DNA of 60,165 bases from a virus (IMGVR_UViG_3300018405_000021:1-60165), one strand, 5' to 3'; shown: positions 48,026-56,892, counted from the first letter of the stretch. Notes: generated from the letters alone by a model not told the origin. A program made the numbers and translations.

Positions 48026-48793
48026 ATGGTGGAAGTCGCATCGGCCCCGGCCACGGTTGATGAATATCTTGGCCTCATCCCGCCATTTAACGCCACATTG
48101 CCTAAGTTTACGGCCACGATTGGCAAGTTGGTTGAGCCATTTGCCATCCTTCAAGGCGTGATTGGAAACTTTCCTGCCGATTATGACGTTGATACGGCTG
48201 TTGGGGCGCAACTTGATGTGGTCGGGATATGGGTAGGGTGGCCGCGCTACCTGCCTAAGCCGATTGAAGGTCTTTATTTCTCGCTCGACGTGCCGGAACT
48301 CGGGTTCGATAAAGGCATATGGAAAGGCCCGTTTGACCCCGACAACGGCATTGTTCGGCTTGATGACGACACATACCGCATGTTCATTAAGGCTAAAATC
48401 CTAGCGAATAGCTGGGATGGAACCATGGGGCAGGCGGTCGATATTCTCGACGTGATCACGGTCGGGGAGGCGTCCTCTAACTTCGCCATGTTCGATAATC
48501 AGGACGGGTCGATAACGATTGCCATCACTGGCGATTTCCCATCCACATTGTTCTTGGCGATGATTGACGAAGGGTACTTCCCGCTCAAGCCGTCAGGCTA
48601 TTGGATCAGGTGGGAAATGACTTCCGCTCCCGGAACGCCAATATTCGGGTTTGACATAAGCAATGACGTTATCGGCGGATTTGATGAAGGCTCATGGGGC
48701 ATAACCCCGGAATACTATCTCACATCTTATTCAGGAACCACGCCGGAACCTGAATTCCTGACCGGCCCCCTAATCCATCTACAGGTGATCTAA
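48026..48793 (+). CDS. DUF2612-like baseplate protein
   Basis: A 255-residue protein: VGAQLDVVGIWVGWPR, DDDTYRMFIKAKILANSWDG and QAVDILDVI, typical of DUF2612/gpI-like proteins after baseplate J. It links the wedge to fibres. Confidence 0.83.
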   Translation: MVEVASAPATVDEYLGLIPPFNATLPKFTATIGKLVEPFAILQGVIGNFPADYDVDTAVGAQLDVVGIWVGWPRYLPKPIEGLYFSLDVPELGFDKGIWKGPFDPDNGIVRLDDDTYRMFIKAKILANSWDGTMGQAVDILDVITVGEASSNFAMFDNQDGSITIAITGDFPSTLFLAMIDEGYFPLKPSGYWIRWEMTSAPGTPIFGFDISNDVIGGFDEGSWGITPEYYLTSYSGTTPEPEFLTGPLIHLQVI

Positions 48794-48794
48794 A

Positions 48795-49877
48795 ATGGCA
48801 GACAATGAATTCCTTCCCTTCGGCACGACTGCCGGGGCGAACGTGCTTGCTCAGGCTCTTTACTCCGGCCTGTCGGCGCGCTCGACCGGCTTCATGTCGG
48901 GTGTGGCGTCGTCTGCCCAGCTGAACAAGGTGTGGCGTCAATCGTCCTCTATGGCCGCGATGATCGGTCAGTTTATTGCCGATAACAGCGGCAACGACGC
49001 GGATGATGATGGAGACATCGCAACGCTTCTGTCCAATTTTGAATTGGCGGCTACATCGTTCGTCGGCGGTAACTTCGTCAATAAGGCTGGCGACACGATG
49101 ACGGGGGCACTTGTCCTCCCCGGCGCTCCCGTTGCCGATCTTCAAGCCACGACAAAGAAATATGTTGATGACAACTTCCTGTCGCTTCCGAATGGCGGCA
49201 CGGTCAACGATCAAGTTTACCTGCCAAATTCTCCGACGCAGGACACTTCGGCGGTAAACCGCGCCTACGTTGACCACCCTGGATACGTTGGCATCAGCGG
49301 GACCACTACACTGGTGCAAAGCCAACTTCGCAAGTATGTCGAGTGCACCGGCTCTGGATCATATACGGTCACGCTCCCAGTACCGACATCAGGCGGGGCC
49401 ACGCCCACAACAGGCGGCTATTACCTCATTTACAATGCAGGTTCGAGCGACAAGACCCTTTCGACACCGAGCGGCAATTTCGTCGGACCTAGCGGATCTG
49501 GCGCGTCTACCCTGACGCTCCCGCGCGGGGCCTTCACGTGGGTAATCGCCGGGTTCTCGAATTGGGTTGTCCTCTATCAAACGTATTCCTACTCCCTGAT
49601 TACCGGAGCGACAACGCTGTCAGCTTCGGCGCTGAATGGATACGTCCAGCTTAGCGGCGGCTCAACGTATACCGTCACGCTCCCGGACCCGTCGAACTTC
49701 TCTGGCGCATCGCTGGAAATCTACAATGCTGGGTCTATCGCATACACGCTATCAACGCCGGGCGGCAATTTCGTCGGGCCTAGTGGGTCGGGTGCGTCCA
49801 CGAAATCCATAGCCGCCGGGTCTTATCTTCATTTCCGTGCTGGCTCTGCGAACTGGATCACGGGATCATTCAGTTAA
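48795..49877 (+). CDS. tail fibre protein
   Basis: A 360-residue protein. N-terminal 140 residues attach to the baseplate (FLPFGTTAGANVLAQALY, KAGDTMTGAL). The rest has two related repeats of about 85 residues (each with a LSTPxGNFVGPSGSGAST segment). It probably binds the host surface. The repeats differ from those in the cement protein. Confidence 0.8.
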   Translation: MADNEFLPFGTTAGANVLAQALYSGLSARSTGFMSGVASSAQLNKVWRQSSSMAAMIGQFIADNSGNDADDDGDIATLLSNFELAATSFVGGNFVNKAGDTMTGALVLPGAPVADLQATTKKYVDDNFLSLPNGGTVNDQVYLPNSPTQDTSAVNRAYVDHPGYVGISGTTTLVQSQLRKYVECTGSGSYTVTLPVPTSGGATPTTGGYYLIYNAGSSDKTLSTPSGNFVGPSGSGASTLTLPRGAFTWVIAGFSNWVVLYQTYSYSLITGATTLSASALNGYVQLSGGSTYTVTLPDPSNFSGASLEIYNAGSIAYTLSTPGGNFVGPSGSGASTKSIAAGSYLHFRAGSANWITGSFS

Positions 49878-49887
49878 GGGAAACGCC

Positions 49888-50277
49888 ATGACAACGACAG
49901 CCGTTATCGTCCAGAATATTCCGTCGTCTACGGTCAATATCGAGGCTGACGTAGGATACAGCGGAGCTGTGCGGCCCGCATCCGCCGCGCACCTAAAGGT
50001 CAGCAATGACGATGTATCCACAAGCAATCCCGTGCCTATGCAGCTTCCGGCGGGTGGCGTAACGGCGTTCTACCTCCGTAGCGCGACGACAGGGACTGTT
50101 GCCAGCGGCGCTTACAATGCGACATTCGCGAATATTGGAGCCGTTGACGCCTCTCTTTTGGGGGGCGCGCTTCCTCCCGGATCAGTCGTTACGATCAGAG
50201 CGCCAGAAGGGAAAACCCTTGGCGACATGACCTATGACGGGACTAGCACCATTCTGCTTATTTCGGGGGTCAGGTAA
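49888..50277 (+). CDS. small tail fibre accessory protein
   Basis: A 129-residue beta-rich protein between fibre and tailspike genes, with AAGGGAAACGCC before its ATG. Not recognised; possibly a fibre adaptor or chaperone. Confidence 0.6.
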   Translation: MTTTAVIVQNIPSSTVNIEADVGYSGAVRPASAAHLKVSNDDVSTSNPVPMQLPAGGVTAFYLRSATTGTVASGAYNATFANIGAVDASLLGGALPPGSVVTIRAPEGKTLGDMTYDGTSTILLISGVR

Positions 50278-51803
50278 TGGCAGACATTTATATCAAGCCT
50301 ACGCCATCATCGATTGGGGCCGCTACAGCGGCACAGGGGGCTAAGGCGGATAGTGCGCTTCAACCGACGATGATTGGAACGTTTACAGGCGGCGGCTCGT
50401 ATCTATTCACCGACATCAATGAGCGCGAAGTTAACCTTCTGATGTTCGCGCCGTCACTCACGAATGGCGCAAACGTCTCCGTTGCTATGCAGGCGATGAT
50501 GACGGCCGCCGCTTTGACCGGAAAGCCTGCCAGAATTCCCGTTCATCCATTGGGTTTTTCGTGGACCATGACAGCGGGCGTCAATGTTCCCGGCGTGGCG
50601 GTCTTGTGCGATCCGACCGCAAAAATCTTCACGTCAGCCGATATCGATATGTTTGTCGCGACCGGCCATAGCTGCCTGTGGGATGGCGGCGCGATCACGC
50701 ATGATGGAGACGGCCGCTTTTTCGATAGTGGCGCATTCTCGTCTCACAACATTAGACACGCCGGGCTGACGGCCGGAGACACGGGCGCGACAACTGAGCT
50801 TATTCGAATGCTCGGGTCCAACATCTTTGTTGACGATAACGAGTTCACAACGTTCCGCGTGAACGCCTATTGCATCAACGTCAGCAAGCAAAGCGGCACT
50901 ATCAATATCAACTCCCGCATCTCCAATAACTATTTTGGCGGGACCGGAAAGGGATGGCTAATCCAGTCGGAGCACGTCGGGGAGCGGCCGGAAGGTCTGA
51001 CGATCGAAAGCAATAAGTGTATCTTGACTGGTACGACACACGTCGAAATTCAGGAAATCTTGTCCCTGAAGATGATAAACAATATGTTTGATCTGTCTTC
51101 CGGTGCAACGATCCTTCTGAATTCCGAAGGGCTTGGCATCGACAACGTTGAAATTAGCAGCAGCTACATCACGGCGGCGTCAAACCCGACTGGCGTTAGC
51201 GGTGGCGTTGCGATCAAAAGCCAAGGGTCGGTTGCGATCACTGGCCTAAAAATCCTTCACAATGAAATCAGACATTCCGCCTACGGGTGCGCTCTTTCCG
51301 ACAATCTCTCGGAAGTGAAGATCAAGGACAATACCTTCACGAACATCGATCAAGTCGCAATTGGTGGCCCGGCTGACAATTGGGACATGCAGGGCAACAC
51401 GTTCAACACGGTTGGAACAAACGTATCCATAACCGAAGGAGCGGGCGGCGGAAGCATCATCATCAAGGATGAGGTTTACTCATCCTCTGCCGCAGCGACG
51501 TTGACAATCGCGACGGCGGCAAGGTGGTCGATAGGCCAGACGTTCGGGAAAGTCCTGAAGTCCAGGCGCTCGAATTCCACAGCCGCAAGCCCCGAATCAG
51601 GCGTATACCTAGACGTTGCACACGGGCTTGCGGCCGCGCCAAGGCGAGAGACGATCTCTGTCGAAGCGTCGTTTTCGTCTGGCGCCTATACGAACATCAT
51701 CGCCAACATTGCGGCTATCGATGAAACCAACGTGACAGTTCAATTGTTCTTCACGACTGTCATAAATGGCGTAATCATGGTTGTTGTAGATTGCTCAATC
51801 TAG
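50277..51803 (+). CDS. tailspike protein with parallel beta-helix
   Basis: A 508-residue protein. After an N-terminal attachment part (100 residues), repeated short strands (NNYFGGTGKGW, IESNKCILTG, INNMFDLSSG, ILHNEIRHSAYGCAL, IKDNTFTNID, MQGNTFNTVG) form a right-handed parallel beta-helix of the pectate lyase type, followed by a beta C-terminal domain. It likely binds or cuts surface polysaccharide. A short relic of another spike follows it. Confidence 0.8.
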   Translation: MADIYIKPTPSSIGAATAAQGAKADSALQPTMIGTFTGGGSYLFTDINEREVNLLMFAPSLTNGANVSVAMQAMMTAAALTGKPARIPVHPLGFSWTMTAGVNVPGVAVLCDPTAKIFTSADIDMFVATGHSCLWDGGAITHDGDGRFFDSGAFSSHNIRHAGLTAGDTGATTELIRMLGSNIFVDDNEFTTFRVNAYCINVSKQSGTININSRISNNYFGGTGKGWLIQSEHVGERPEGLTIESNKCILTGTTHVEIQEILSLKMINNMFDLSSGATILLNSEGLGIDNVEISSSYITAASNPTGVSGGVAIKSQGSVAITGLKILHNEIRHSAYGCALSDNLSEVKIKDNTFTNIDQVAIGGPADNWDMQGNTFNTVGTNVSITEGAGGGSIIIKDEVYSSSAAATLTIATAARWSIGQTFGKVLKSRRSNSTAASPESGVYLDVAHGLAAAPRRETISVEASFSSGAYTNIIANIAAIDETNVTVQLFFTTVINGVIMVVVDCSI

Positions 51804-51805
51804 CC

Positions 51806-51901
51806 AGAGGCGTCATTGCCAACAATGTCGGAACGGGCTTCTCGTCCGGCATCGTTGCCAACCCCGGTCATGCAGGCGTGTCCAACAACATTGCTTACTG
51901 A
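51806..51901 (+). pseudogene. remnant 3' end of another tailspike gene
   Basis: In another frame, right after the tailspike stop, RGVIANNVGTGFSSGIVANP continues to a TGA at 51899. The NNVGTGFSSGI style is that of beta-helix turns. There is no start codon or ribosome-binding site, so it looks like the stranded end of a replaced tailspike. Confidence 0.6.
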
Positions 51902-51985
51902 CTGACTGTGCGCATATGAAGATCGCAGTGATGCGGATCCGTAAAGCGCGCACCTCCCATTTGACCGCGTAATCTTCGCCTTACC

Positions 51986-52242
51986 ATGGCTCCAGTCTCA
52001 AAAGCTGGAACCTTTTTCATGGCCAAGAAACTGCCCATTGCCGTGCCCGCGCCGGCGCGCCTCATTTTGGATTTCATCGGTACGGCGGAAGCGCCCAACG
52101 GTTATGTGACGATTTTCGGCAATCGGCAGAAGGCGCTGAAAAATCCGCTGACGACGATGACAATCGGGGAGAGATCGATGCGCAAGTTTCTGCTTCTGCC
52201 GCCGCTTTCCTGAACACGCTTGTGATTGAGGCTCTGAACTAA
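51986..52242 (+). pseudogene. decayed lysozyme-like gene fragment
   Basis: From 51986 (or ATG 52019) the frame reads LILDFIGTAEAPNGYVTIFG and KNPLTTMTIGE, which resembles the N-terminus of phage lysozyme-like hydrolases. It then shifts frame at GAGAGATC near 52170 and the other frame ends with AAAFLNTLVIEALN at 52242. The catalytic middle is missing. Probably the relic of an earlier endolysin. Confidence 0.55.
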
Positions 52243-52254
52243 GAGGCATACGTC

Positions 52255-52398
52255 ATGAAAGAAAACTTAGAGAAAACGGCAGGCACAGTTAGCTCCCCGC
52301 CGGTCCAAAAGCCAATGAGTTCGGCTGAGGCTATCGCGATGATCAACGAAGAGAGAGAGAAGTCTCAGATTAGCTTTCGGAGCGTCTATAAACCTTGA
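52255..52398 (+). CDS. small hypothetical protein
   Basis: A 47-residue product after AGAGG. Polar and proline-rich N-terminal half, helical rest. It lies between the decayed lysozyme and the holin-like gene. Not recognised. Confidence 0.5.
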   Translation: MKENLEKTAGTVSSPPVQKPMSSAEAIAMINEEREKSQISFRSVYKP

Positions 52399-52462
52399 AT
52401 ACGTCAGGTGGCGTTGGGCGCTCCGCATGGCTGCAATTTTATCGTAACAATAGGAGTTTCCC

Positions 52463-52678
52463 ATGCTTGTTTCGAACTGGCGTGACGTGGTGCGCAAAGC
52501 GTGGTCCGTCCGTCTTCTTTTGATCGCCGGAATTATGTCAGGGCTTGAGGTTTTCCTCCCCCTGATCGATGGCCTGTACGAAATACCGCGTGGCGTTTTC
52601 GCCGCGCTATCTGGCGTCACGGTTGCGGGCGCGTTTGTGGCGCGTATCGTCGCGCAGAAAGGACTTTCCGATGAGTAG
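52463..52678 (+). CDS. holin-like protein (DUF7940-like)
   Basis: A 71-residue protein with two membrane segments (about 18-36 and 43-63), beginning NWRDVVRKAWSVRL, a form I know from DUF7940 holin-like proteins in alphaproteobacterial phages. Immediately upstream of the lysozyme gene, which it overlaps by eight bases. It would open the inner membrane at lysis. Confidence 0.8.
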   Translation: MLVSNWRDVVRKAWSVRLLLIAGIMSGLEVFLPLIDGLYEIPRGVFAALSGVTVAGAFVARIVAQKGLSDE

Positions 52679-53135
52679 GCTGAAAAAGGGCGCGGCGGTC
52701 ACTGGGATTGCCGTAACGCTCATTGGCGGCTTCGAAGGCCTGCGAACGGTGGCTTATCCCGATCCGGCGACAAAAGGCCCGCCCTGGACCGTGTGCTACG
52801 GCGAAACTGATGGCGTCAAGCCGGGGGACCGCTATACCGTCGAGCAGTGCAAGGACATGCTCCAGAACTCGCTCCAGAAGTACGCGAAGGGCGTCGAGCG
52901 TTGCGTTATCGCCCCGTTGCCTGACAAGCGCTACGTGGCGCTCGTGTCGTTTGCCTACAATGTCGGGGTTGGCGCGGCCTGTAAGTCAAGCGTGGTGACG
53001 AACATCAATGCCGGTCGGACGCGTGAAGGCTGTGACGCGCTCCTGAAATGGGATAAGGCCGCTGGTGTCCGGTTCCCAGGTCTAACGAAGAGAAGGGTTA
53101 AGGAGCGTGAGTTTTGCCTCGACGGCTTAAGGTAG
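52671..53135 (+). CDS. endolysin, GH24 lysozyme
   Basis: A 154-residue muramidase of T4 lysozyme type: GGFEGLRTVAYPDPA with catalytic Glu, CYGET with the Thr, and VSFAYNVG. The N-terminal 20 residues (KKGAAVTGIAVTLIGG) are weakly hydrophobic and could be a signal-anchor-release segment. Residues 127-154 are repeated, diverged, at 53726-53807, because an endonuclease gene lies between the two ends. Confidence 0.9.
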   Translation: MSRLKKGAAVTGIAVTLIGGFEGLRTVAYPDPATKGPPWTVCYGETDGVKPGDRYTVEQCKDMLQNSLQKYAKGVERCVIAPLPDKRYVALVSFAYNVGVGAACKSSVVTNINAGRTREGCDALLKWDKAAGVRFPGLTKRRVKEREFCLDGLR

Positions 53136-53679
53136 GAGCATCGGCCCATCTCGCCTCTGGCCACCCGCTTTTCACGCGAAACTTGAGTGTGGCCCAATGA
53201 AGCCCAAGCTTTCTGGCCAAACCACTAAGGTGATAATCATCTCCTTGGTAGGAAACGACAACGTTATTTTTGAGGTGAGACGATTGCTGTAAAGGCGTTG
53301 CCCAAACGCAATTATCTTTTGAATAGCCGCGCTTGCCATCGGTCCTGTCTAGCGTCGTTCCTTCCGGTCTTTCACCCATGTCGGATAAAAAATTTTCGAA
53401 AGAATACCATTCGTCACAGACTGTAACCCCAGCCGCTCCATAGCGAGAATATTTCGGAGCAATCGGGTTGGTGCACCTCTGCAGCATCGTGGCCCACGAA
53501 TTGTATGTCTTACTTTGTCCCGTCTTCGTAGTGTGTCCGTGCTTCTTACTCGTTGTCTTTGCGTTGCAAGACCGAGAGCAAAACCGCCCTCTACCGCGGG
53601 CTATTTGCGGCTCTGTCGCCTTAAAATGATGGCCGCATGTTGGGCAGATTACGTCAATTCGTGGGATTCTAGCCGTCAT
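53098..53679 (-). CDS. HNH homing-endonuclease-like protein inserted in the lysozyme 3' end
   Basis: A 193-residue protein on the opposite strand. A zinc ribbon (CPTCGHHF, CSRSC) leads; then WATMLQRC, YSRYGAAGVTVCDEWYSFENF, TLDRTDGKRGYSKDNCVW, the HNH pattern shared with the 12784-13287 gene, and a helix-turn-helix at the C-terminus (LSGLARKLGLHWATLKFR). The ATG at 53679 follows GGAG. Its stop lies inside the lysozyme gene. Confidence 0.85.
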   Translation of the reverse strand: MTARIPRIDVICPTCGHHFKATEPQIARGRGRFCSRSCNAKTTSKKHGHTTKTGQSKTYNSWATMLQRCTNPIAPKYSRYGAAGVTVCDEWYSFENFLSDMGERPEGTTLDRTDGKRGYSKDNCVWATPLQQSSHLKNNVVVSYQGDDYHLSGLARKLGLHWATLKFRVKSGWPEARWADAPTLSRRGKTHAP

Positions 53680-53711
53680 CAATCGCTCCAATCTTTACAG
53701 GAGTTTATATC

Positions 53712-53807
53712 ATGACATGTGAACGAAATAAAGCCGCTGGCATCGTATTCCCCGGCCTGACGAAGCGCCGCGAGCGCGAGCGCCAGTTCTGCCTTGAGGG
53801 GTTGTGA
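53712..53807 (+). pseudogene. duplicated 3' end of the lysozyme gene
   Basis: A 31-codon frame whose last 26 residues match the end of the lysozyme (KAAG, FPGLTKRR, FCL-GL in both). It has a start codon, so a peptide could be made, but it lacks all catalytic parts. The DNA has diverged strongly from the first copy, so it is not a recent exact duplication. Confidence 0.8.
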
Positions 53808-53809
53808 TC

Positions 53810-54127
53810 ATGGCAGCGATTTCTTCAAAGCTCAGAAGCGTCGAAGGCGGTCACCTCATGTTCTGGTGTCCCGGATGCGACGGAGCGCACATGGTCGGGG
53901 TTGGCGAGGGGAGTGGCCCAAGATGGGGCTACAATGGTAACCCCGATGCGCCAACTTTCACACCTTCCATTCTCGTGACCTATAACGGCCCCGACGCTGG
54001 CATTGATGGCGCACCACCTGCTGTTTGCCATTCATTCGTTACGGATGGGAAAATTCAGTTTCTTGGTGATTGCACTCACCCGCTCGCAGGAAAGACTGTC
54101 GATATCCCAGATTGGGAGCGGGCATAA
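53810..54127 (+). CDS. DUF6527-like protein
   Basis: A 105-residue protein: LMFWCPGCDGAHMV near the N-terminus and a C-terminal HSFVTDGKIQFLGDCTHPLAG, the phage DUF6527 layout. It contains a CxxC plus histidines, so it may bind metal. Function unknown. GAGGGG lies upstream. Confidence 0.75.
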   Translation: MAAISSKLRSVEGGHLMFWCPGCDGAHMVGVGEGSGPRWGYNGNPDAPTFTPSILVTYNGPDAGIDGAPPAVCHSFVTDGKIQFLGDCTHPLAGKTVDIPDWERA

Positions 54128-54501
54128 TGATCGGCCTCTTCGACTACCTCAAAGCAGGCGTCGACGCTGTCCTCGGTGGCATGATCATGTGGCTGTTCGT
54201 CATCACAATCTACGCCCCGATGATCCGGCACGAGGCAACCGCCAAGGCTGTGGCGCAGTGTGAAGCCGACAAGTCCAACATGGTCAGCCGTGCCGTTGCC
54301 GACGCTCTAGCCGCTACGCTGGCTCAGGAACGACGTTACCGCGTTGCGGCCGACGTTGCCGCATCCGAAGCCGATAAGCGCGCCAGCGAGGCGCTACGGG
54401 CGAAAGAAGAGGCCGACGCGCAGATTGAAGCGCTCAAGGCCGAAGCGAAAGACCAGCCGACATGGACGGAACAGGAAATCGAATGGCTACGCGCGCATTG
54501 A
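54127..54501 (+). CDS. i-spanin (Rz-like)
   Basis: A 124-residue protein with an N-terminal membrane segment (MIMWLFVITIYAPMI, about 19-33) and a long charged coiled coil, the form of Rz. It works with the lipoprotein encoded at 54483 to disrupt the outer membrane. Confidence 0.8.
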   Translation: MIGLFDYLKAGVDAVLGGMIMWLFVITIYAPMIRHEATAKAVAQCEADKSNMVSRAVADALAATLAQERRYRVAADVAASEADKRASEALRAKEEADAQIEALKAEAKDQPTWTEQEIEWLRAH

Positions 54502-54788
54502 TCCTCATCGCCACCGTTCTGCTGGCCGGATGCAAAACGACCGACCACGCCGCCGCGCTATCTGCCGCCCGTCAGGCCGAAGCCGCCGCATCTGCAAAGA
54601 TCGATCTACCCAATCTCGACGCATCCTGCACGGCAAAGCTGGGCCGCGTCTACCCGACTACCGCAGAGGCCCGTGTGATCACGCAAAAGCGCTGGCTGTC
54701 TGTGGCTGATAACCGCGACCGGCAGGCGGATGATTGTGCCGCATGGTGGGCCGCTTTCAAAACGAACATCAACATGCAGGAACGATGA
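54483..54788 (+). CDS. o-spanin (Rz1-like lipoprotein)
   Basis: A 101-residue protein with signal peptide and lipobox ILIATVLLAGC, starting inside the end of the i-spanin gene in another frame. Outer-membrane spanin partner by position and form. Confidence 0.8.
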   Translation: MATRALILIATVLLAGCKTTDHAAALSAARQAEAAASAKIDLPNLDASCTAKLGRVYPTTAEARVITQKRWLSVADNRDRQADDCAAWWAAFKTNINMQER

Positions 54789-55108
54789 CGATGACAGAAG
54801 AGCAAGCCTTTGTAGAAGCCGTGACCGAAACCAACGCCCGCGTCGAGGCGGCATTGAATGACGCGGCACTTGGCATCGTCAAACTGATCGAACTCTATGA
54901 AAAGGGTGCCGGTCTGAAATTGAAGGGCGCGACCGGATCGTTCATCGTCAAGGAACGCGCTGCATTCCGTCGTGCCATCGGCCTCATCGGTGAAGCGGAA
55001 GAAATCATCTACCCGGCGCACATCAAAGCTACGGCCATCGCGAAGGCGACCGATACCGGTTATGCTGCCCCTGACGACTACGTGACACTTCTCGGCGGTG
55101 GCCGCTGA
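54785..55108 (+). CDS. hypothetical helical protein
   Basis: A 107-residue helical protein (EEQAFVEAVTETNARVEAALN, later ERAAFRRAIGLIGEAEEII). Start overlaps the o-spanin stop. Not recognised. Confidence 0.6.
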   Translation: MTMTEEQAFVEAVTETNARVEAALNDAALGIVKLIELYEKGAGLKLKGATGSFIVKERAAFRRAIGLIGEAEEIIYPAHIKATAIAKATDTGYAAPDDYVTLLGGGR

Positions 55109-55638
55109 TGCAGTGGTATCACCTCGCCATCCCGACAATGGCACTTCTTTCGGCTATTTTGGCTCGGAGAACGCCACGGGCGCGGCTATGGGTATCCGCC
55201 ATCATCGCGGCATGGATTGCGCCTGTGGCCTATCTCTATGCCGGTCGCCCCGACTTTCTGCCATGGTATCCGCCGCAGCCTGGAATTTCCTTCCTCTGCG
55301 ACGGCGCTGTGTACTGCCTCATCATCCATCTGCATCAAGAGCAATGGGAGCGATGGGGCCTCGGCTCCATCTTCATGGCGTCAGCTACAGTCGGTCTCAT
55401 TCAGTGCTTCGGTGTCATGACGGGCTACCCGCCACCGCTGGCCGGCCATTCATACGGTCTTGTTCTCGATGCGCTCAATGTCGCGGCGCTCATTCTCATC
55501 GGCGGCATAGGCATCGCAGACAGGCTTAAGGATGGCAGACGTGATCTTTCTGATTTTTATCAGCGTCATTTGGATCGCGCTCTCCGCTTTGCCCACGCGA
55601 AGACGCATGCCCCGAAACCGTTCCGAAAGGTCTGGTAA
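55108..55638 (+). CDS. membrane protein, about four segments
   Basis: A 176-residue protein with hydrophobic segments near 5-20, 28-45, 60-75, 90-110 and 120-140, and a basic tail. No family recognised. Position after the lysis genes suggests an accessory envelope role. Confidence 0.6.
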   Translation: MQWYHLAIPTMALLSAILARRTPRARLWVSAIIAAWIAPVAYLYAGRPDFLPWYPPQPGISFLCDGAVYCLIIHLHQEQWERWGLGSIFMASATVGLIQCFGVMTGYPPPLAGHSYGLVLDALNVAALILIGGIGIADRLKDGRRDLSDFYQRHLDRALRFAHAKTHAPKPFRKVW

Positions 55639-55922
55639 TGGAGACGCCTAGCAACCCTGAAAACTATCGATACGTCGGGGCTGCGCTTGGTGCCATTTCC
55701 GGCCTGATGTTCGTCCGGCCTAAGTCCATCATGGACGCGGTTATCCGACTGGTTTTCTCGTTTGTCGCAGGGGCCGTCCTGTATGTCGTGTTGCACGAAT
55801 ATATGGGATGGCCGCGCGATCCTGATCACATCGTAGCCGCCGCATGGGTGGTTGGCTTTGCAAGCTGGCCGCTGGCCGGAACCGCGCTATCCGCGATTAA
55901 ATCCCGCATGGGAAAGGAATGA
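55638..55922 (+). CDS. small membrane protein
   Basis: A 94-residue protein with three hydrophobic segments (about 12-25, 33-52, 66-85). Its start overlaps the preceding stop. Function unknown; last gene of the rightward region. Confidence 0.6.
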   Translation: METPSNPENYRYVGAALGAISGLMFVRPKSIMDAVIRLVFSFVAGAVLYVVLHEYMGWPRDPDHIVAAAWVVGFASWPLAGTALSAIKSRMGKE

Positions 55923-56109
55923 ACTATGGTGAGGGCTGGTGTACGCTGCATGTTCGCGCGACTGCTGAGATGGCAGGCAGTGTGACACTCAAGGTTTTGC
56001 GGTCGTTCATTCGTCGGCGCGTTCCGGTCGGCTAACCCCACCACTTCACCAAGGCCGCCGCCGCAATCAAAATGATGGGGTGCAGTTCTTTGCACTTTTT
56101 GCAAACAAA

Positions 56110-56143
56110 AGGCCCGCTGGAGCGATCCGGCGGGCCTCTTTTT
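56110..56143. terminator. strong bidirectional terminator
   Basis: A 12-pair stem (56110-56121/56126-56137, one G-T pair) with a GCGA loop, followed by CTTTTT on the plus strand and preceded by AAAA (TTTT on the minus strand). It ends both the rightward late region and the leftward genes beginning at 1701 and crossing the window join. The preceding gap (55923-56109) holds only very short frames. Confidence 0.88.
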
Positions 56144-56165
56144 GCGTTTATGGGGGCGATGTACG

Positions 56166-56345
56166 CTACGCCTTCAACCCCGCAGCCCTCGCTTTAGCGA
56201 ACAGTTCCGCATCGCTCTTGCATGCAAAATATGCGCATGTCCTGAGCCGATCCGTGACACGGAATTGCATCCGCGCGCCGTCGAGATATTCAGGCTGTCC
56301 GTAGTCTACGACGATTATCCCGCCTGGGTATTCTTTCTCGGTCAT
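56166..56345 (-). CDS. small hypothetical protein
   Basis: A 59-residue product (YPGGIIVVDYGQPEYLDGA, C-terminal ELFAKARAAG). The start overlaps the upstream stop by ATGA. Not recognised. Confidence 0.6.
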   Translation of the reverse strand: MTEKEYPGGIIVVDYGQPEYLDGARMQFRVTDRLRTCAYFACKSDAELFAKARAAGLKA

Positions 56346-56641
56346 TTCGCATCCTTTCCCGCGCTGATCGCTTCGGCAGCAAATTCTTGCAGCTCGGCAA
56401 TGTGATCGCCGGCTGAAAGGAGGCCACGTTCGCGCTTTCCATCATCGTTCGCGATATGCTCAAGCGCCTTACGCATCCGCCTAATCTCAGCTTCATAGGC
56501 TTTTTTTGCCCTCTCGCACCGCCCCCGCTCTGCCATGATGGCGCGGGTGATGATCTTCACGGCCTGAGCAGTACCACGTCCTATCGCCAATAGATGAGCG
56601 TCGTACGCCTCTTTCATCACGTCTTCCGGTATCTTGGTCAT
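56342..56641 (-). CDS. hypothetical helical protein
   Basis: A 99-residue protein of coiled-coil style: IITRAIMAERGRCERAKKAYE. Resembles small phage proteins of Ea22-like clusters. ATGA coupled. Confidence 0.6.
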   Translation of the reverse strand: MTKIPEDVMKEAYDAHLLAIGRGTAQAVKIITRAIMAERGRCERAKKAYEAEIRRMRKALEHIANDDGKRERGLLSAGDHIAELQEFAAEAISAGKDAK

Positions 56642-56892
56642 GGTGCAATCTTCATCTTTCTGATGGCGGAGGAAGCGTTGCGGTAGCAAGCACTTGCAAT
56701 ATCGCCTCTTCCTTGGCGCGACCGTTCATCCATTTCTTCCGCCGCCATTTCAAGCGCATCTATCTTTGCTTGGCGTATCGCATAAATGGCAATGTATTCT
56801 GCGTGAATGCGCATGTCAGAAGTTGGCGTGACCCCGCACATGTCGCACGCTTCCTTGGCCAACGCCTCATTACTCTTCCGTTTTCGCGTCAT
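56638..56892 (-). CDS. hypothetical helical protein
   Basis: An 84-residue helical protein with AIRQAKIDALEMAAEEMDER near the middle, the style of Ea22-like accessory proteins. Confidence 0.6.
   Translation of the reverse strand: MTRKRKSNEALAKEACDMCGVTPTSDMRIHAEYIAIYAIRQAKIDALEMAAEEMDERSRQGRGDIASACYRNASSAIRKMKIAP

Noticed and set aside
55926-55985. 19-codon frame after the last late gene
   Set aside because: Has a possible ribosome-binding site, but it is too short and has no recognisable features; lies just before the terminator.
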